Shown: positions 32,681 to 45,242, counted from the first letter of the stretch. The stretch: 64,000 nt of DNA from Impatiens glandulifera (GCF_907164915.1 NC_061869.1:43025771-43089770), one strand, 5' to 3'. The notes: generated by a model from the letters alone, not told the origin. Numbers and translations: made by a program.

Positions 32681-35600
32681 TCATGAAAGTATTAGGATGC
32701 TCTCCGATAACACCTCCACAAACTCTTCCCCTTTATGGAATAAAAACTTTTTCAATGGTAGAACAATCATCCCGGTGCAACCTTCGATTGGATCGGGCAC
32801 TACGTGAATCTCCAATTGAGATGTTTCAGGTTGAGATTGAGCATTCATAGGGTTAGTCCTCATTTGAGATAATGTTAACTGAGCTTCAAAAGACTCAGTT
32901 TGGTTAGCAGCTTTAATCTTTCTAGCAGTCTTAGCTCGTTTAGCAGCCTCAATTTGTTTGTCACCCTCAGCGGCTGCGTTTTCCTCGTCTTGAAGGCGTT
33001 GAGCCATGGCTTCTTGTTCTCTATGTTTCTCCTCATTAGCAGCATTTTGAGATTTTTCCATCTCCATAATTTGCGATGAGATACCTTCAACAACCGACTT
33101 TGTTTCTGTCTGAATGGTGAATGTCTTGTGAATAATGGGTTGCATCTTTCCCAGTTCTTGTCACATCTCCTACCTCAACTTGATCAGTTCTTGGTTATGA
33201 GTGCCCGAGGAGGATGCTTGCATTCTTTTCATTTGATCCAGTCGAGCTTGAATAGATTCTTGCCATGGAGCAATTACCTCCAAAACAATATGTCAGATGT
33301 CTTACCTAGGTACTTCCTCAGATTTTGATCGAGTTGACACATGGGAATGGCTTGTATAGGTCGAGTGTGATGTGAGATAACTTGGATGGACATTTTCGGA
33401 CGGGACTGTTTTTCAACGTTTACATCCTTGTTCTTATGACTATGATCCGATGCTCCTTTAGAATTAGAAGACTTACCTGATTTGGATTGAGCAGGGGTCG
33501 ACTTCTTTGCATGTGGAGATTCAATTTCCTCTTCAACGATTGGTTGTTCTGGGGGGACATTCATTGCTGGTCGGCTCAGGATTCTCGATTTGACGAGAAG
33601 ACACAGGACCCTTGTCCGCTTTGAATGAAGGAATCGAGTAAGCTTCATCTCGCCCATCCTTGTTCTCATTGCCTTTAGATGGAGAGCCGAGGAATCCCGA
33701 ATATGTCATGTCAGTAGAAGTAGATCTTGTTCGCTCATGATAACGCTCCCAATCATGCCTAGACAAGCCACCATATTTTTCTTTGACACAAGGTCCTCGT
33801 ACCTCATATTTCTAAAACGTTATCATCTTCAGCATCAAGGGGTTTCTCTTGTTCCTTTTTATGGACCTATTCTTCTTCTTAGAGAAGCGGCTCTGTTCTT
33901 ATGGATTTGGTCTGGCCTTGAGGAAATGGAATTTCATCAGTGAACTCTAGTGGTTCCTCCCCGTCATCGTGATTTAAGTCGATTCGAGGGCAGGGGATAT
34001 CGGTCTCCTCCGAGTTTAACGTTGCCCCTCCATCCACATATCTTAGAGTGGTGGACAAATGTTCATCCATAAGAACCTCCAAATGTTTAATTACTTCCCT
34101 GTTTGCCTTCGTAGTAGCACCCAAAAGATTAATGTTTTTCGTGCATCCTTTAAGGAAGGGAGACAATGCTCGCCCTCTCGCATATGCTTCCACGAATTCG
34201 CTCCTTCGTAGGGCTTCAACAACTGATTTTGTCTTGGACATGGATAATACCGCCTTTTCCAAATCAAGAAGTTCAGACCACTTCTTTTCCTCAGCGGCTT
34301 CGAGGAACACCTCACTAAAGCTCGTTTCAAGTCTTATGTTTGCCCATGTATAGAACAAATCAATTTTTGCATTGGCAGTGGCCTCGGCTTCTCCGAGAAT
34401 AAGATAAATAGTATCATGAGCCTTTAGAGATATGTCAAGACGAAATTTAGGAGAAGGAAGAGGAGCGATACCCTTGTCTGGTTTGCCTTTGTTTGGCTTA
34501 CCCGTGATTGGATCTATTTCTGGCTCGGCGACTTTCTCTGGTTCGAGTTTTAGAACCGGTTACCTGATCTCATGTTGCCTTGATGTTCTCATTTCAGCAA
34601 TGGAAGAGAGTCCTTCAATAGGAGTCCTTTTTAGAGAATGTTCATTTGGAGGAAGCCCGGTATACAAAATTCCATGAGGAAATGTCGGAGTTGGAATGGA
34701 TTTTTTATTGACAACTGTTGTAATGGTAGTTAAGGCACCCATAACTATAGTTGGGATTTCCTTATGAAAAGTTTGATCAACATTGATTTGACCGGTTGCA
34801 GTTGCCTCTGGCTGGCCGGTTTCTAACATGTTTGACCGATCGGTTTTAAATACAAAATTTGCCTGATCAGTTTCATCTAACTAACCAGTTTCAGAAGGGT
34901 CAACCACCTTTTTTTTACATCAATTTTTACATATTGAACCTTTAAAACCGCAGGCTCAATCGTAGTGGAAGGAAGTGTGGAACCCTCCTTCTGAGTTTGA
35001 GTAATAGGTACGACATCAAAGCAAGGTGGATTAGGAATTTTTACCTCGGGTCGAGGCTTATTTCGAAAAGATTTAATTTCATTTGTGTCTCATGGACTTG
35101 TTCTAGCAAAGCTGGTGGAACTAGCGGTAGACTCAGCAGCTGATCTGAGTCTCTTTGATGATGTGGCATGGGTGGAGGGATTGAAATTTTTCGAACCGCA
35201 CGATGACCTTCCTCCTACCATCTTATCATTGGCAGTCTTTCCTTCACTTGATTATTCTACAGACGCCTCGGAGTTAGACTCTTTAGATTTGTTAATCTTG
35301 GTAATATAGCGACCACTAAAAGTATCCATTATGATTTTACTAGAGTTTAATGGATTACCTGGACCGTTAGGCACATTTATATGTGTTAGAACCATCCTAT
35401 CTGTATTGCGAAACCGAGACTTCGTTTGGGGAGATGAGACACTATTTCGCATAAAGTGTTAAACAAGATTAACCCTCAATTCATGCTATCTCCCTTAACG
35501 ATGGCACCCATCATATCGAACTTTGATTGGGTTATACAATCAAAGTTTATGCCCCTTCCTTGTAGTGCTTTAGTGGCAATATCGCATAGAACGCGATATT

Positions 35601-35992
35601 CGCACTTTAGGTCTTTCGTTTTCTACTAACACTCACGGGAAAATCGCTATCAGAGAACATAGACTATATGTTATATAAAGTAGTGGAAGATAATGCTTAA
35701 GAGAAACCTAGCCCGTGGTTGGAAGTTTCAAGACCTCGACGAACAGTTCTTCGGTAACAGTGAACTCCACACCGTTCACCTTGGCGACGATAGATCCTTA
35801 AACTAGTTTTGCAGAATCAAAGAATGCCCGAACAACTTCAAGGTAATAGATAGAAGGGCCTTCCAAAAAGTGTCTTAGGCTGGAATCCTCAAGAGATCGG
35901 AGTATCTGTTGAATCTCAATGTTTCGAGATTCATAAATGGAGTCGAAGTTTATCTACATGATATGATTAAACAACGCATTATCCTTATCCAT
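32681..35992 (-). pseudogene. Relic of long accessory ORF4, element B
   Basis: The probable start is at 35,992 (minus). The N-terminal domain at about 35,700-35,960 reads SSLRHFLEGPSIYYLEVV and NGVEFTVTEELFVEVLKLP and is related to ORF3 and to ORF4 of element C. About 2.5 kb of decayed coding sequence follows, with open pieces at 33,879-34,358 (AEEKKWSELLDLEKAVLSM) and 33,274-33,766. A C-terminal coiled coil lies at 32,875-33,093 (MEMEKSQNAANEEKHREQEA, then AKRAKTARKIKAANQTE). Full length would be near 1,050 residues, against 164 in element C, whose ORF4 looks like the two ends of this protein. The role is unknown. Confidence 0.55.
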
Positions 35993-36339
35993 GTCTATGG
36001 AGTTAAGGAAAATGGAGAGAATGAAGAAATGAGTTCTAGAGAGAGAATAGAGAGAAATAAAGAATTTTTAGGGTTTGCAGATTGTGGTCCCAAATTCCGG
36101 CATGCATTGCCTATAAATGAGTAAGATACAGGTTCTTTTAAAATTTGATATATGAGGTGTTGGGAAAAATTAAAACAATGTAAAGAAAAGAGTTAATTAA
36201 GTGAGAAATAATTAACTTGAAATAGAAATAAACAAAAGCTATGATCTGGAACTTTATCTTAACAAACATAATTTTGTTGATGTTTAAATAGAATAAAGAT
36301 AAGTTGTCTATTTGTTTTGTGTAAGTGCATATATAAGAC

Positions 36340-36880
36340 TATGCTACTTTAGACGTGGTCTAAAACAGACTATCTTAGACGTCACACGTAGTTAGACATG
36401 GTAGTGTAACTCCTTTAGACGAGGTCTAAAGGGATGCTTAGTTAGGCGAGAACGTCTAACTCCTTTAGACAAAGTCTAAAGGGAAATATAGTTAGACGAG
36501 GTCGTCTAACTCCTTTATACGAGGTCTAAAGGGATGCGCAGTTAGACGAAACTTATAACTCCTTTAGGCGAGATCTAAAGAGATGCTTAATTAGACAAGG
36601 ACGTCTAACTCCTTTAGACGAGTTCTAAAGGGATGCGTAGTTAGACAAGGTCGTCTAACTCCTTTGGAAGAGTTCTAAAGAGATGCGTAGTTAGACAAGG
36701 TCTAAAGAGATGTATAGTTAGACGAGGACATCTAACTCTTTTAGACGAGGTCTAAAAGGATGCGAATTTAAACGAGGACGTCTAACTCCTTTAGACGGGG
36801 TCTAAAGGGATGCATAGTTAGACGAGGACGTCTAACTCCTTTAGACAAGGACTAAAGGATCATGTCTAATGCCTTGCTTT
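36340..36880. repeat. Palindromic minisatellite in the solo LTR, about 59-bp unit
   Basis: Around nine units read TAGTTAGACGAGGACGTCTA then ACTCCTTTAGACGAGGTCTA and AAGGGATGCG. Both halves are inverted repeats of the TTAGAC/GTCTAA type. The same idea as the array at 9,505, with a different unit. Confidence 0.85.
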
Positions 36881-37701
36881 AACAACCATCTGAATAAAGC
36901 ATACGTCTAACCACGATAAACTAGATGTCTGTTACTCCTGCTCCACTCACTTCTATGTAGTCTAACAAGCCAGCTAATTATATCAAATGAACGAACGCCA
37001 CGTACACAAATATCCTTCCAACTTCCTATCCAATACAAGACAATATTAGAGGATATTCGGCACACTACCAGTTCGGTATGGCCATGATCCTTTTTCTTAG
37101 AGTCTACTGTACTCTAGTACTATGAGGGGCCTTCCAACGGACACATGTCACATGTCCATGAAGAAGATTCGACCGTTGGTGTTCTTCTACTACAAATTGA
37201 TGCTCAAGGACAACGGACGAACAACAAAATTACTAAATCACTGAAAAAAATTACTTACTTGATTCTAACTTGAACACTTGTTGCCTCACTTACTCACTAT
37301 CTTACTCTTGCTCTTACTGATTTCTTACATCCTTCAAGATCAAAAGAGAAATTGAATTATTGTCTAGCTGTGAGAACATTGTAAGTTGAACAAAGGTTAT
37401 TCTATTCAACAGAGAGTTACCTAATTGTTTAATGAGTTATATTTGATTCAAAGTATTTAGTGGATATCCTTTCGGTTGTGGAAGAAGGGGTGACGTAGGA
37501 GTTTTATCTCCGAATATCCATAAAACTCTCTGTGTTCTTTACTTTCTTCCTTTTACCTTTAGTTGTTTAAAGCTTCAAATCCGACGAACAATTCCGCACT
37601 TGAATCTGTTTCAAGAGTTTAGAGGATTTGCAAAAATATAAAACGATGTTAATCCCTCACAGGATCATTATCGAAGAATTTATCATTAGCTGCTAACAAT
37701 A

Positions 37702-38902
37702 TGTTAGGATTGGTGACGCCCTTGGAGGACCGGGGTATTTCCGGTTTTAGGAAGGGTGGCCTCTTACAACACACACAACACTTTGGTGATAGTCCGGTTA
37801 AAGACTATAACCGTTCTCAGCACTTCGCAAACTGTCACAGACTCTTGAACCGGGTTCAAGGGCGGAAATGTCTATTTCAGTCTGAAGCAACGTATGCGAC
37901 TTAGATGATGTTTATAAGGAGTCAGTTTTAGAAATATGAGTGGACCGGTTTTTGATATAAGGAGTAAGATTGTTTTGGTTAGGTTAAGTGAGTAAGCAGT
38001 AAATGAAGGAAATAACACGAGACAAGATTTTTTATGGATGTTCGGAGCAAACCCTCCTACGTCACCCCTTCTTCTCAGGTTATGAGAAGGATCTCCACTA
38101 ACTTTCAAAGTTACAACAATAACACAGCCGGTCGAGCCCAACTCGCTACTCGCCGGTTACACCAACTCACTCTTTGATGTAATACACAACACAACACGAA
38201 TACACACAAACAAAGCTTCCGGTTAATGACACAACGGTTTTGGATCGCGCGTAAGATTTCTTTATCTCTCTAAGATTTTCGTAACTTGTGTCGCCATTAA
38301 TGAGGTCGCTTCGTCTTCCTTTTATAGTAAAGATGATCCCAACGGTTACTTTCTTCTCTCACCGTGGGAATGGTTAATCCAGCGTCACGCCGGTGCAGGG
38401 AGGTTGCTTGCACGTTTCACCTTCCTCAACACTTGGCAAGCATGCAGACACCTCTGAGTATAAGATGACGTAACCGGTTTTCAGATTCGAACACGTGTCA
38501 GGCATGCACCATCCGGATGTCAAGGTCGGATCAGTAAATCATTATTGCTTTCCTCGCATGCTTCTGATCGGATCTTATCTTCTTTTATCTCTTCGAGACA
38601 CGTTTCTTTCGTCATATTACGTCATCTCTGCAGATTGTAGTTTCCGGTTGTTTCTTACACAGTATAGTCCGGCTGGAATGTAAACTTGTCTTTGCTAGCC
38701 GGTCTCTTGAAGGAGTTAAAAAAACCGGTTCCTCTGATTTTGACTTGATCACTTGGAACTGGATTTCTTTGAAGTGTTCTTCAGCTGGTTTATGAGGCTC
38801 CAACCGGTTTGTGCAATTCGATCTGTTCCTGCACATAGAAGTTAATAATTGTTTAGTTTTTCTTGCCGATTCCAAAAATTAACTTACTTAATTTTTCTAT
38901 CA
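37702..38902 (-). mobile_element. Solo LTR of the element C family, minus strand
   Basis: 1,201 bp. In plus-strand view it begins TGTTAGGATTGGTGACGCCC and ends AATTTTTCTATCA, the reverse of the LTR of element C. The duplication CAATA is perfect at 37,697-37,701 and 38,903-38,907. It carries CTTGAAC/GTTCAAG at 37,844-37,860 and CTTCTCA/TGAGAAG near 38,070-38,090. It is clearly diverged from the LTRs of C, so it comes from an older copy of the same family. Confidence 0.9.
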
Positions 38903-39239
38903 CAATAGTCATGCCCTAGTCTCTATTGGTAGTACCAATCCAAACATGAGGGCACTGAACCGTCACTTTTCTAGCGCGTGTGTCCACACCCTATCAAATG
39001 AGGAAAATGGTGCCCTTTTGAAAATAAGCATATTCCCAAGAAGATTTCATTATGATTTTGAGTCATAAATGTTTTATAATCGTTATAAATTCAATTAGAT
39101 GCTTTAATTTTATTTATAACAATTATTTAATGCATCTCATTTTAAATAAACCATAATTTAGTCAAATAGCCGAGTCAAAATACATAATGAACGGTTCACA
39201 TTTTCTCAAATGTAATTTTGATAGAAGAAGGAAAATTAA

Positions 39240-39988
39240 CACTATATCTACTAACTTCGGGATCCTAATATCATTACCTTCTTAATACTCGCATTTTCTA
39301 CTCTATCAATGTATGAATAGACTTTTTCTTCTATTATAATTTACGATGGAGTAGGTCCGACTCCTAGACCGATATAGGCATCAATATCAAATAAGAGACC
39401 ACTTAGTTGAGATGCGTAGCTGGTCAGCATTTTCTCTAAAGAGACCATTTTCTTCAAGTTGTTGAAGATGACTTTTGACCAGTTTATAGGGATGCCTCTC
39501 GTGATGGCTACCACCATTTCAAAATATTTCTTGAATTAGATATTGGTGGAGTCCTTGGCTAGAATGGATTTGCCAATGACATCGCTAAGAATCTGGTATT
39601 CGATTTTTAAGAGGGATTTGGATCCATAGGTTTCAACAAGATTGGAGGAATGTGAGAAGAAACATGACATTTCATCGATGATTTCACTTGAGTAGGAAAA
39701 ATTAAGAAAGCTTTTTGTTGGAAGTTTGCAGCTTCGTGCAACATCTTCTTCATCGAATATAAATTCTTTTCCTTGAACTTTAGACATCATGAGTGTGTCA
39801 TGAATCACCCTAGCATTTTCGAAGGATTCATACACTATATCATCATAGATAGCATGACGATCTTCGAGAAAAACACTTAATCCTGTGTTTTCCAGAGATT
39901 TGAACATCAAGACAGTTTCTTCATCTTCACTTGACAGAACGAATTCGAAATCGATAGAAAGGGTGTTATTAGCAAAGACTGGATACAT
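39240..39988 (-). pseudogene. Relic of accessory ORF3, element B
   Basis: Start at 39,988 (minus). The first 150 residues are open: IDFEFVLSSEDEETVLMFKS, NTGLSVFLEDRHAIYDD, KVQGKEFIFDEEDVARSC, then YGSKSLLKIEYQILSDVIGK. All match ORF3 of element C in order. The C-terminal third continues to about 39,240 in other frames. No catalytic motif, signal peptide or membrane segment is evident. The family sits where env-like genes occur in Sireviruses, but this sequence gives no reason to call it an envelope protein. Confidence 0.7.
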
Positions 39989-40664
39989 TTCTTTGATATT
40001 TGAAATTGGGAAGGAGAATTTTGTTTGTGAGGAAGGTCTAGAGCGGAGGAGGATATAGTTTGAAAGAATTTAGATATGTGTTTTTCCTTTATTGGAGGCA
40101 TCGTTAAATATAAGAGGTTATAACATAGGATTCATCCTAAATAATATTGGACAAAGGAAAAGGACGGTTATATTAACTAAGAAAGTAACTATTACATAAA
40201 TGTTAGTCATCCATTTGAACGGTGAGAGACACAAATCTTCATGTTGTTTGAGGAATAACTATTTTCTTTTTGAGAAGGAATAAATTTAGACAAATAATGA
40301 CAAACACTACACAACTATCCCACTTTTATTGGAAGATGAAATTGCCAAGTTTTTTTCATGTAAATAACTGATCGGCTATATGCAAATTCGGTATTTAAGG
40401 GATTGGTTATTTAGGCCTAAAGAAAATCGCTTCCGCATGAAGAAGAAATTTAACCAAGCGGTATTTATTCATTCTTTGAAATAACCGTTCGACTTGATAT
40501 CCAGTTTTACTTAAGTTGTTCGGTTCATCTACAGTTACCTCGGTAGAGTGATCTAATTGGTTTCAAAAGGAGAAAATCGTTCGGTTTTATCTGTCTGATT
40601 ATTTTATTTCCCCTCTAATTTATGCATACATATGTTTTATGACATTATGTAACAAAAACGTTTT

Positions 40665-40682
40665 GAGAAGTAGAAGCTTCTC
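40665..40682 (-). other. Post-pol hairpin of element B
   Basis: GAGAAG-TAGAAG-CTTCTC, a 6-bp stem about 120 bases past the pol end. It matches hairpins at the same place in A and C. Confidence 0.6.
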
Positions 40683-40794
40683 CCTAAATCCGTGCACAGT
40701 GTTTTTATAAAATCTATTTTAACACAAATAATTTTGAAAAGATGCGAGTTATCCCTAAATACATGTCGTATTAAAAAAAACTTAGTTAATATCT

Positions 40795-42588
40795 GCAAGA
40801 CCCAAAATATTTCTAAAGTAGGAAAAGTTAGTCTCTTGAAGTGACTTAGTGAAGATGTCAGCCACTTGTTGGTCGGTTGACACATATTCTAGCTGAATAT
40901 GGTTTTATGCTACATGATCCCGAATGAAATGATGTCGGATATCAATATGCTTGGTCCTCGAGTGCTATACTGGATTGTATGTTTTTTTTGGAAAAAACGA
41001 CTTAGCGTCATTTCATTAAATATTCCCAAAAACAGGAAAAAAACCCACGAGTTTAAGAGATCATTCTAGACAGGCCTAAAATGATTTTGAAGTCATAATA
41101 TTCTGAATAAAAGCTAAAAACGTAAATAATTTATCTGAATAACACTATATTGTATGTTACGGCAATGGCGCTGGTGTTGTCATAGAATATCAGGAACTCC
41201 TCAACTGTAACACTGAAATCCTTTAACTGTTGTTGGATCTAGGGTAGTTGGGCACAGCAGCTTCCTGTGGTGAGGTATTCTTCTTCAGCTGTGGAAGTTG
41301 TAATGGATGATTGCTTTTTGTTGTACCAGGAGACAAGTCGGTCGCCTAAGAACTGGCAAGTTCCGCTGGTGCTCTTTCTGTCCACTTTACAACCTTCATA
41401 ATCTGCATCAGAGTAGTTTATCAAATTGAAACTAGGATCCTTCGGATACCACAGTCCCAAATTTTGAGAGCCCATCAGATATTTCAATATTCTCTTAGCA
41501 GCTACATAATGAGATTGTTTAGGATTAGTCTGAAATCTTCCACAAACCCCAACGGGAAATAGAATGTTTGGTTGACTTGATGTTAAGTAAAGAAGGGAGA
41601 CAATGATCTCATGATAGGCATTGATGTGAACGCTTTGACCATCTTCATCCTTATCTAGCTTGATTGAGGAACTCATTGGTGTTGAAGCAGCTGAGCAACT
41701 TTCCATACCAAACTTCTTTAACAATTCCTTTCTATACTTGGTCTGATTGATGAAAGTGCCTCCTTCAATCTGTCAAACTTGAAGGCCTAAAAAGAAACTC
41801 AGCTCCCCCATCATGCTCATTTCAAACTTATTTGTCATTAACTTAGAGAATTTCTCACATAGTTTGGGGTTAGTTGACCCAAATATAATATCATCCACAT
41901 AAATTTGTACAAGAACTTTGTATGGGTATCATACCATGCTCTAAGAGCTTGTTTAAGACCATAAAGTGCCTTATCCAATATATAAATATGACTAATCAAT
42001 ATGAGATTCTTAAAATCGGGCGGTTGTTCAACATAAACTTATTCATTGATTATACCATTAAGGAAAGCACTTTTAACATCCATTTGAAAAACTTTAAAAA
42101 TTTTGAAAGCAGCAAAGGCTAAAAATATTCTAATAGCGTCAAGTCTAGCAACATGAGCAAATGACTCATCGAAGTCAATGCCTTCCTCATGTTTATAACC
42201 TTGAGCTACTAGTCTAGCCTTGTTCCTCATAACCAAACCATCTTCATTGAGTTTGTTTCTAGTTCCAATGATAGATTGATTAGTTGGTTTTAGAACTAAA
42301 TGCCAAACTTTATTTCTTTCGAACTGGTTTAGTTCATCTTGTATTGCTAAAATCCAATTTGGATCAAGCAATGCTTCATCAACCTTCTTAGGTTTAATCT
42401 GTGAGATGAAATCTGAATTTGCATATTCATCTAATGATTGATTTCTTGTCCTAAGAGGTTTAGAGGGGTTACTTATAATTAGCTCAGGAGGATGATTTTT
42501 ATTCCATTTGAAGTTTGGTCCCGAAATGCTTTCTAACCGAACAGTTATTTGATCAAGGTTTGACTGACTGGTAGGCTGATCAATGTTA
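40795..42588 (-). pseudogene. Copia pol relic of element B (RT and RNase H)
   Basis: The minus strand carries [17 protein letters not shown] and [20 protein letters not shown], then [13 protein letters not shown] (42,039-42,588) of reverse transcriptase, a deletion of roughly 150 bp that removes RT sequence just before the YVDD box, and RNase H at 41,239-41,724 ([20 protein letters not shown]). The last part of RNase H (40,795-40,975) is separated by the LINE insertion. The open segment at 42,039 extends upstream into unrelated sequence from 42,589, so the 5' part of pol was lost by truncation. Stops and frameshifts are common. Confidence 0.85.
40984..41148 (-). mobile_element. 5'-truncated LINE 3' end inserted in RNase H of element B
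   Basis: A 165-bp insert with duplication ATTGTATGTT at 40,974-40,983 and 41,149-41,158. A T run at its left end is the poly(A) tail of a minus-strand insertion. Its sequence matches the 3' end of the LINE at 45,510 (shared AAAAAACGACTTAG and CACGAGTTTAAGAGAT). Confidence 0.9.
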
Positions 42589-42605
42589 AACGTCAAATTT
42601 TTATT

Positions 42606-43330
42606 AAAAAGAACGCAACAAATGTCATACATGTAAGTGTTAAATATAACTATTGGAAAATAGTGTGTTACCTTATTTCTATCAACATACAAAAGAAAGT
42701 TGTAGTATAATTTCTTATATAGAAAGATATATGTTTTACAATGTACACTCATGCGACTTATAGATACGATAATATTTGTCTATTGTATACCTAAAGTGTT
42801 GAATATAACTAATGACCAATGGTGTGTTATGATGTTTTTGGTATTTGTGAGTTGGTATTTGTGTTTTTTTTAATTTATGGTTTATTTTTAATGTCTTGAA
42901 TTAAATAGAGAAAATGTAAGGTCTTTATTAACATGATCTTTTTATTATTATTATGGAACACCATAAGGTAAGATTGAGTTGATTTTTTTAAAAGTTGGTA
43001 ATTCTCAATCAATATTATCTATCGAAATATAATCCATTATCAATTTTTAAAAAGAACGCAACACGTGTCATATATATAAGTTTTGAATATAACTATTGGA
43101 AAATAATGTGTTATATTGTTTTTACAAACATACAGAAAGATGTTGTAGTACAATTCCTTTATATGAAGAGATATATATTTTCTATTGTACACTTATGCAA
43201 CTTATAGATCTAATAATTGTTGAAGATTACATTTGTCTCTTGTATACATAAGGGGTTGAATATAACTAATGAAAAATAGTGTGTGATAATAATTTTACAA
43301 ATTTACAGAAGAAAAGTTATATGGGAAGAT
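42606..43330. repeat. Two copies of a roughly 250-bp repeat, 443 bp apart
   Basis: AAAAAGAACGCAACA begins copies at 42,606 and 43,049. Both continue with ATATAACTATTGGAAAATA, then ACATACA(G/A)AAG and a TTGTACACT stretch. Inside each copy a second TGAATATAACTAATGA-type half repeats, hinting at a 150-200 bp ancestral unit. No coding sequence. Confidence 0.7.
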
Positions 43331-43340
43331 CATGTGGATA

Positions 43341-44715
43341 AAGAATATTTGGGATATTTGGATATGCTTGGAGGATTGGAATTGGAATCGAAATTCTAAT
43401 TTCATTTTATCAATAATTGACATTAAATTATAATTTCTCTATATTTAAAAAAATTAAAAAATTGTAAATTAATTTTAATTTTTATGTTGAAAAAGAATAT
43501 AATAAAATTAATTTTAAATATATATTAACTATATTATTAAGATATTGCTTTGACATAATCTAATAAGATAACTCAATTGTTAAGAGTGTTGTATAATATA
43601 GTTTGATCCTCATTAAGAAAAAAAGCTCGACAAGTTAACTTTCTAAATTCATAAAAATATTATCAGTTCAGTATGTTAACTTCGTGCATTAAAGAAAATC
43701 AATTCGACATATTTACTTTCTAAATTCAAATATACATATATATATATATATATATTATCAGTTCCAATGTTAACTTATTAAATAAAAAAAAAACATTGGT
43801 TCGTCATTATAACTTTCTAAATTTAGAAAAATAATTATTGTTTTAATACTTTAACTTTGTGGTAAAAATATTTTATTTGAAAAATATAAATAAATATTGA
43901 AATTACAATCTTTAGGTAAAAATAGTGTAATTTAGAATTATAAACTATTTGGTTTGAATTTATTATAATTCTAATTTAATTCTAAATTTTAAATACCAAA
44001 CATAGAGAATTAGAATTACACCCTATCCTAAGAATTGAGAACTTACACAGATAGCTTTAAATTATGTAAATTTGCGAAAAATACTATCTAACTAAAATAA
44101 CGTCATCTAATTTTTTAGGTTTTCTTTCAATCAAACATGATTATTTCGTTGACAAAAATAATACTTATGAGTTTTATAATATGCATCTTATTTATTAATA
44201 CCATAATTGTTCATGAAAGAGGATTTATTAGATATGTATATTTTGATTTTGTTATTGTTTAAAAAAAAAAGTAATTTGAAGCGACACTGGTTGATTATTG
44301 TGTTGATATAAAAAAAACATACATTTCCTTCAAACTTCCAATTTCTCCACATTAATTTTAGTTTAATTTGGTATAGTTTAGAAATTTGAAAATTTAACAT
44401 TGACTAACTTTAGTAGACTATTCACACTTGAACATTTACCACAAATAATAAATAATTATAATAATTAGAACTTGAAATAAAAGGATAATTTTAAAGATAT
44501 TCATGTCCAATATATCCATTACCAAACACATACAATTTAAGTTGTGTAATGATTTTAAATGAGTATATAAACACTTATATTGGAAATATTTTATCTTTAC
44601 AATAACTAGCCTCACATCTATCATTCTAAAACTAAAACCGGATCAATCAAACAATCCCTCTAGATTGTTCTAGCATTTCAATAATCATTTTTATTTTAAA
44701 CTCTAAATATAATTA
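43341..44715. other. No gene recognised; AT-rich with a TA microsatellite
   Basis: Contains a (TA)n run at about 43,735-43,755 and otherwise AT-rich sequence without a supportable ORF. Confidence 0.4.
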
Positions 44716-44719
44716 TTAT

Positions 44720-44965
44720 GTCCTAAATCTATTGAACAGACTTGAATAGTTGGGCTTTTTAATGGGCCGACCCAATCCTATATTTGTTAAGGTTTCTGGG
44801 AACTAGGTGTTATATAAAGTCGTGTTATAACCCTAGTTTGTCATAACATATCTGTAAACAATCTTTTCAATAATAATAATCTCTCTTCTTCTAGGTAGAC
44901 GTAGCCAAGTTTTATTTTGGAACCACGTTAAATATGCATTCCGTTATAACAGTAACTACATGAAC
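44720..44965 (+). repeat. Probable fragment or solo LTR of a different copia lineage
   Basis: A compact promoter-to-terminator pattern: TTAATGGGCCGACCCAATCC, a TATA box TATATAAAG near 44,813, CCCTAGTTTG, AATAATAATAATCTCTC, then GGTAGACGTAGCC and GGAACCACGTTAAAT. This order is typical of Tork-like copia LTRs. I cannot fix the edges or a duplication, so it could also be a plain promoter-like sequence. Confidence 0.4.
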
Positions 44966-45242
44966 TGTAATATTACTTCTACATGATTTGTTACTCTGAT
45001 ACTAAAACTATGAACCATCTATAGTAATCATAAAAGTAAAAAATAAAAAGTGTCTCCAAGAGCATACAAATCTTTCATTATTTTATCATAATTTTTCTTT
45101 CTCCTAAACGTGTACCAACAACTTTTCATATTTCTCCCACATTCTCAGATCCTACTTAAACAAAGAATCATTCATAGTAATCATATTTATAATAATAAAA
45201 ATAAAATGTCCCCAACAACTTACGAATCACTCATTTCATCTT

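Larger units (their letters stand above)
36158..38946 (+). mobile_element. Solo LTR, plus strand, nested in element B and itself interrupted
   Basis: Begins TGTTGGGAAAAATT and ends CCAATCCAAACA. Flanked by TGAGG at 36,153-36,157 and 38,947-38,951, a perfect duplication. Without the inner solo LTR it is about 1.58 kb. Same family as the solo LTR at 9,332: shared array style, CTTTC/GGAAG hairpin near 37,469-37,484, CTTGAA/TTCAAG at 37,599-37,615, and similar 3' ends. No internal genes remain. Confidence 0.85.
30774..42588 (-). mobile_element. Copia element B (Sirevirus-like), 5' half missing, minus strand, with nested insertions
   Basis: The 3' LTR is at 30,774-32,236, then repeated polypurine tracts, a long ORF4 relic, ORF3, post-pol hairpin, RNase H and RT. 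The alignment to pol ends at about 42,588, inside the spacer before RT. Integrase, protease, gag, primer site and 5' LTR are absent, and no target duplication can be paired with AATGA at 30,769-30,773. Nested: solo LTR 36,158-38,946 (plus) with a second solo LTR inside it (minus), and a LINE 3' end at 40,984-41,148. Confidence 0.85.

Noticed and set aside
30774..38902. An element bounded by LTRs at 30,774 and 37,702
   Set aside because: The two LTRs belong to different families. The one at 37,702 has its own CAATA duplication on both sides, and the polypurine tract and gene order show that 30,774 is the 3' LTR of B.
44720..45010. A primer-binding site paired with the LTR-like fragment
   Set aside because: An ACTCTGATACTA word near 44,994 resembles the reverse of the site but is in the wrong orientation for the LTR on its left.
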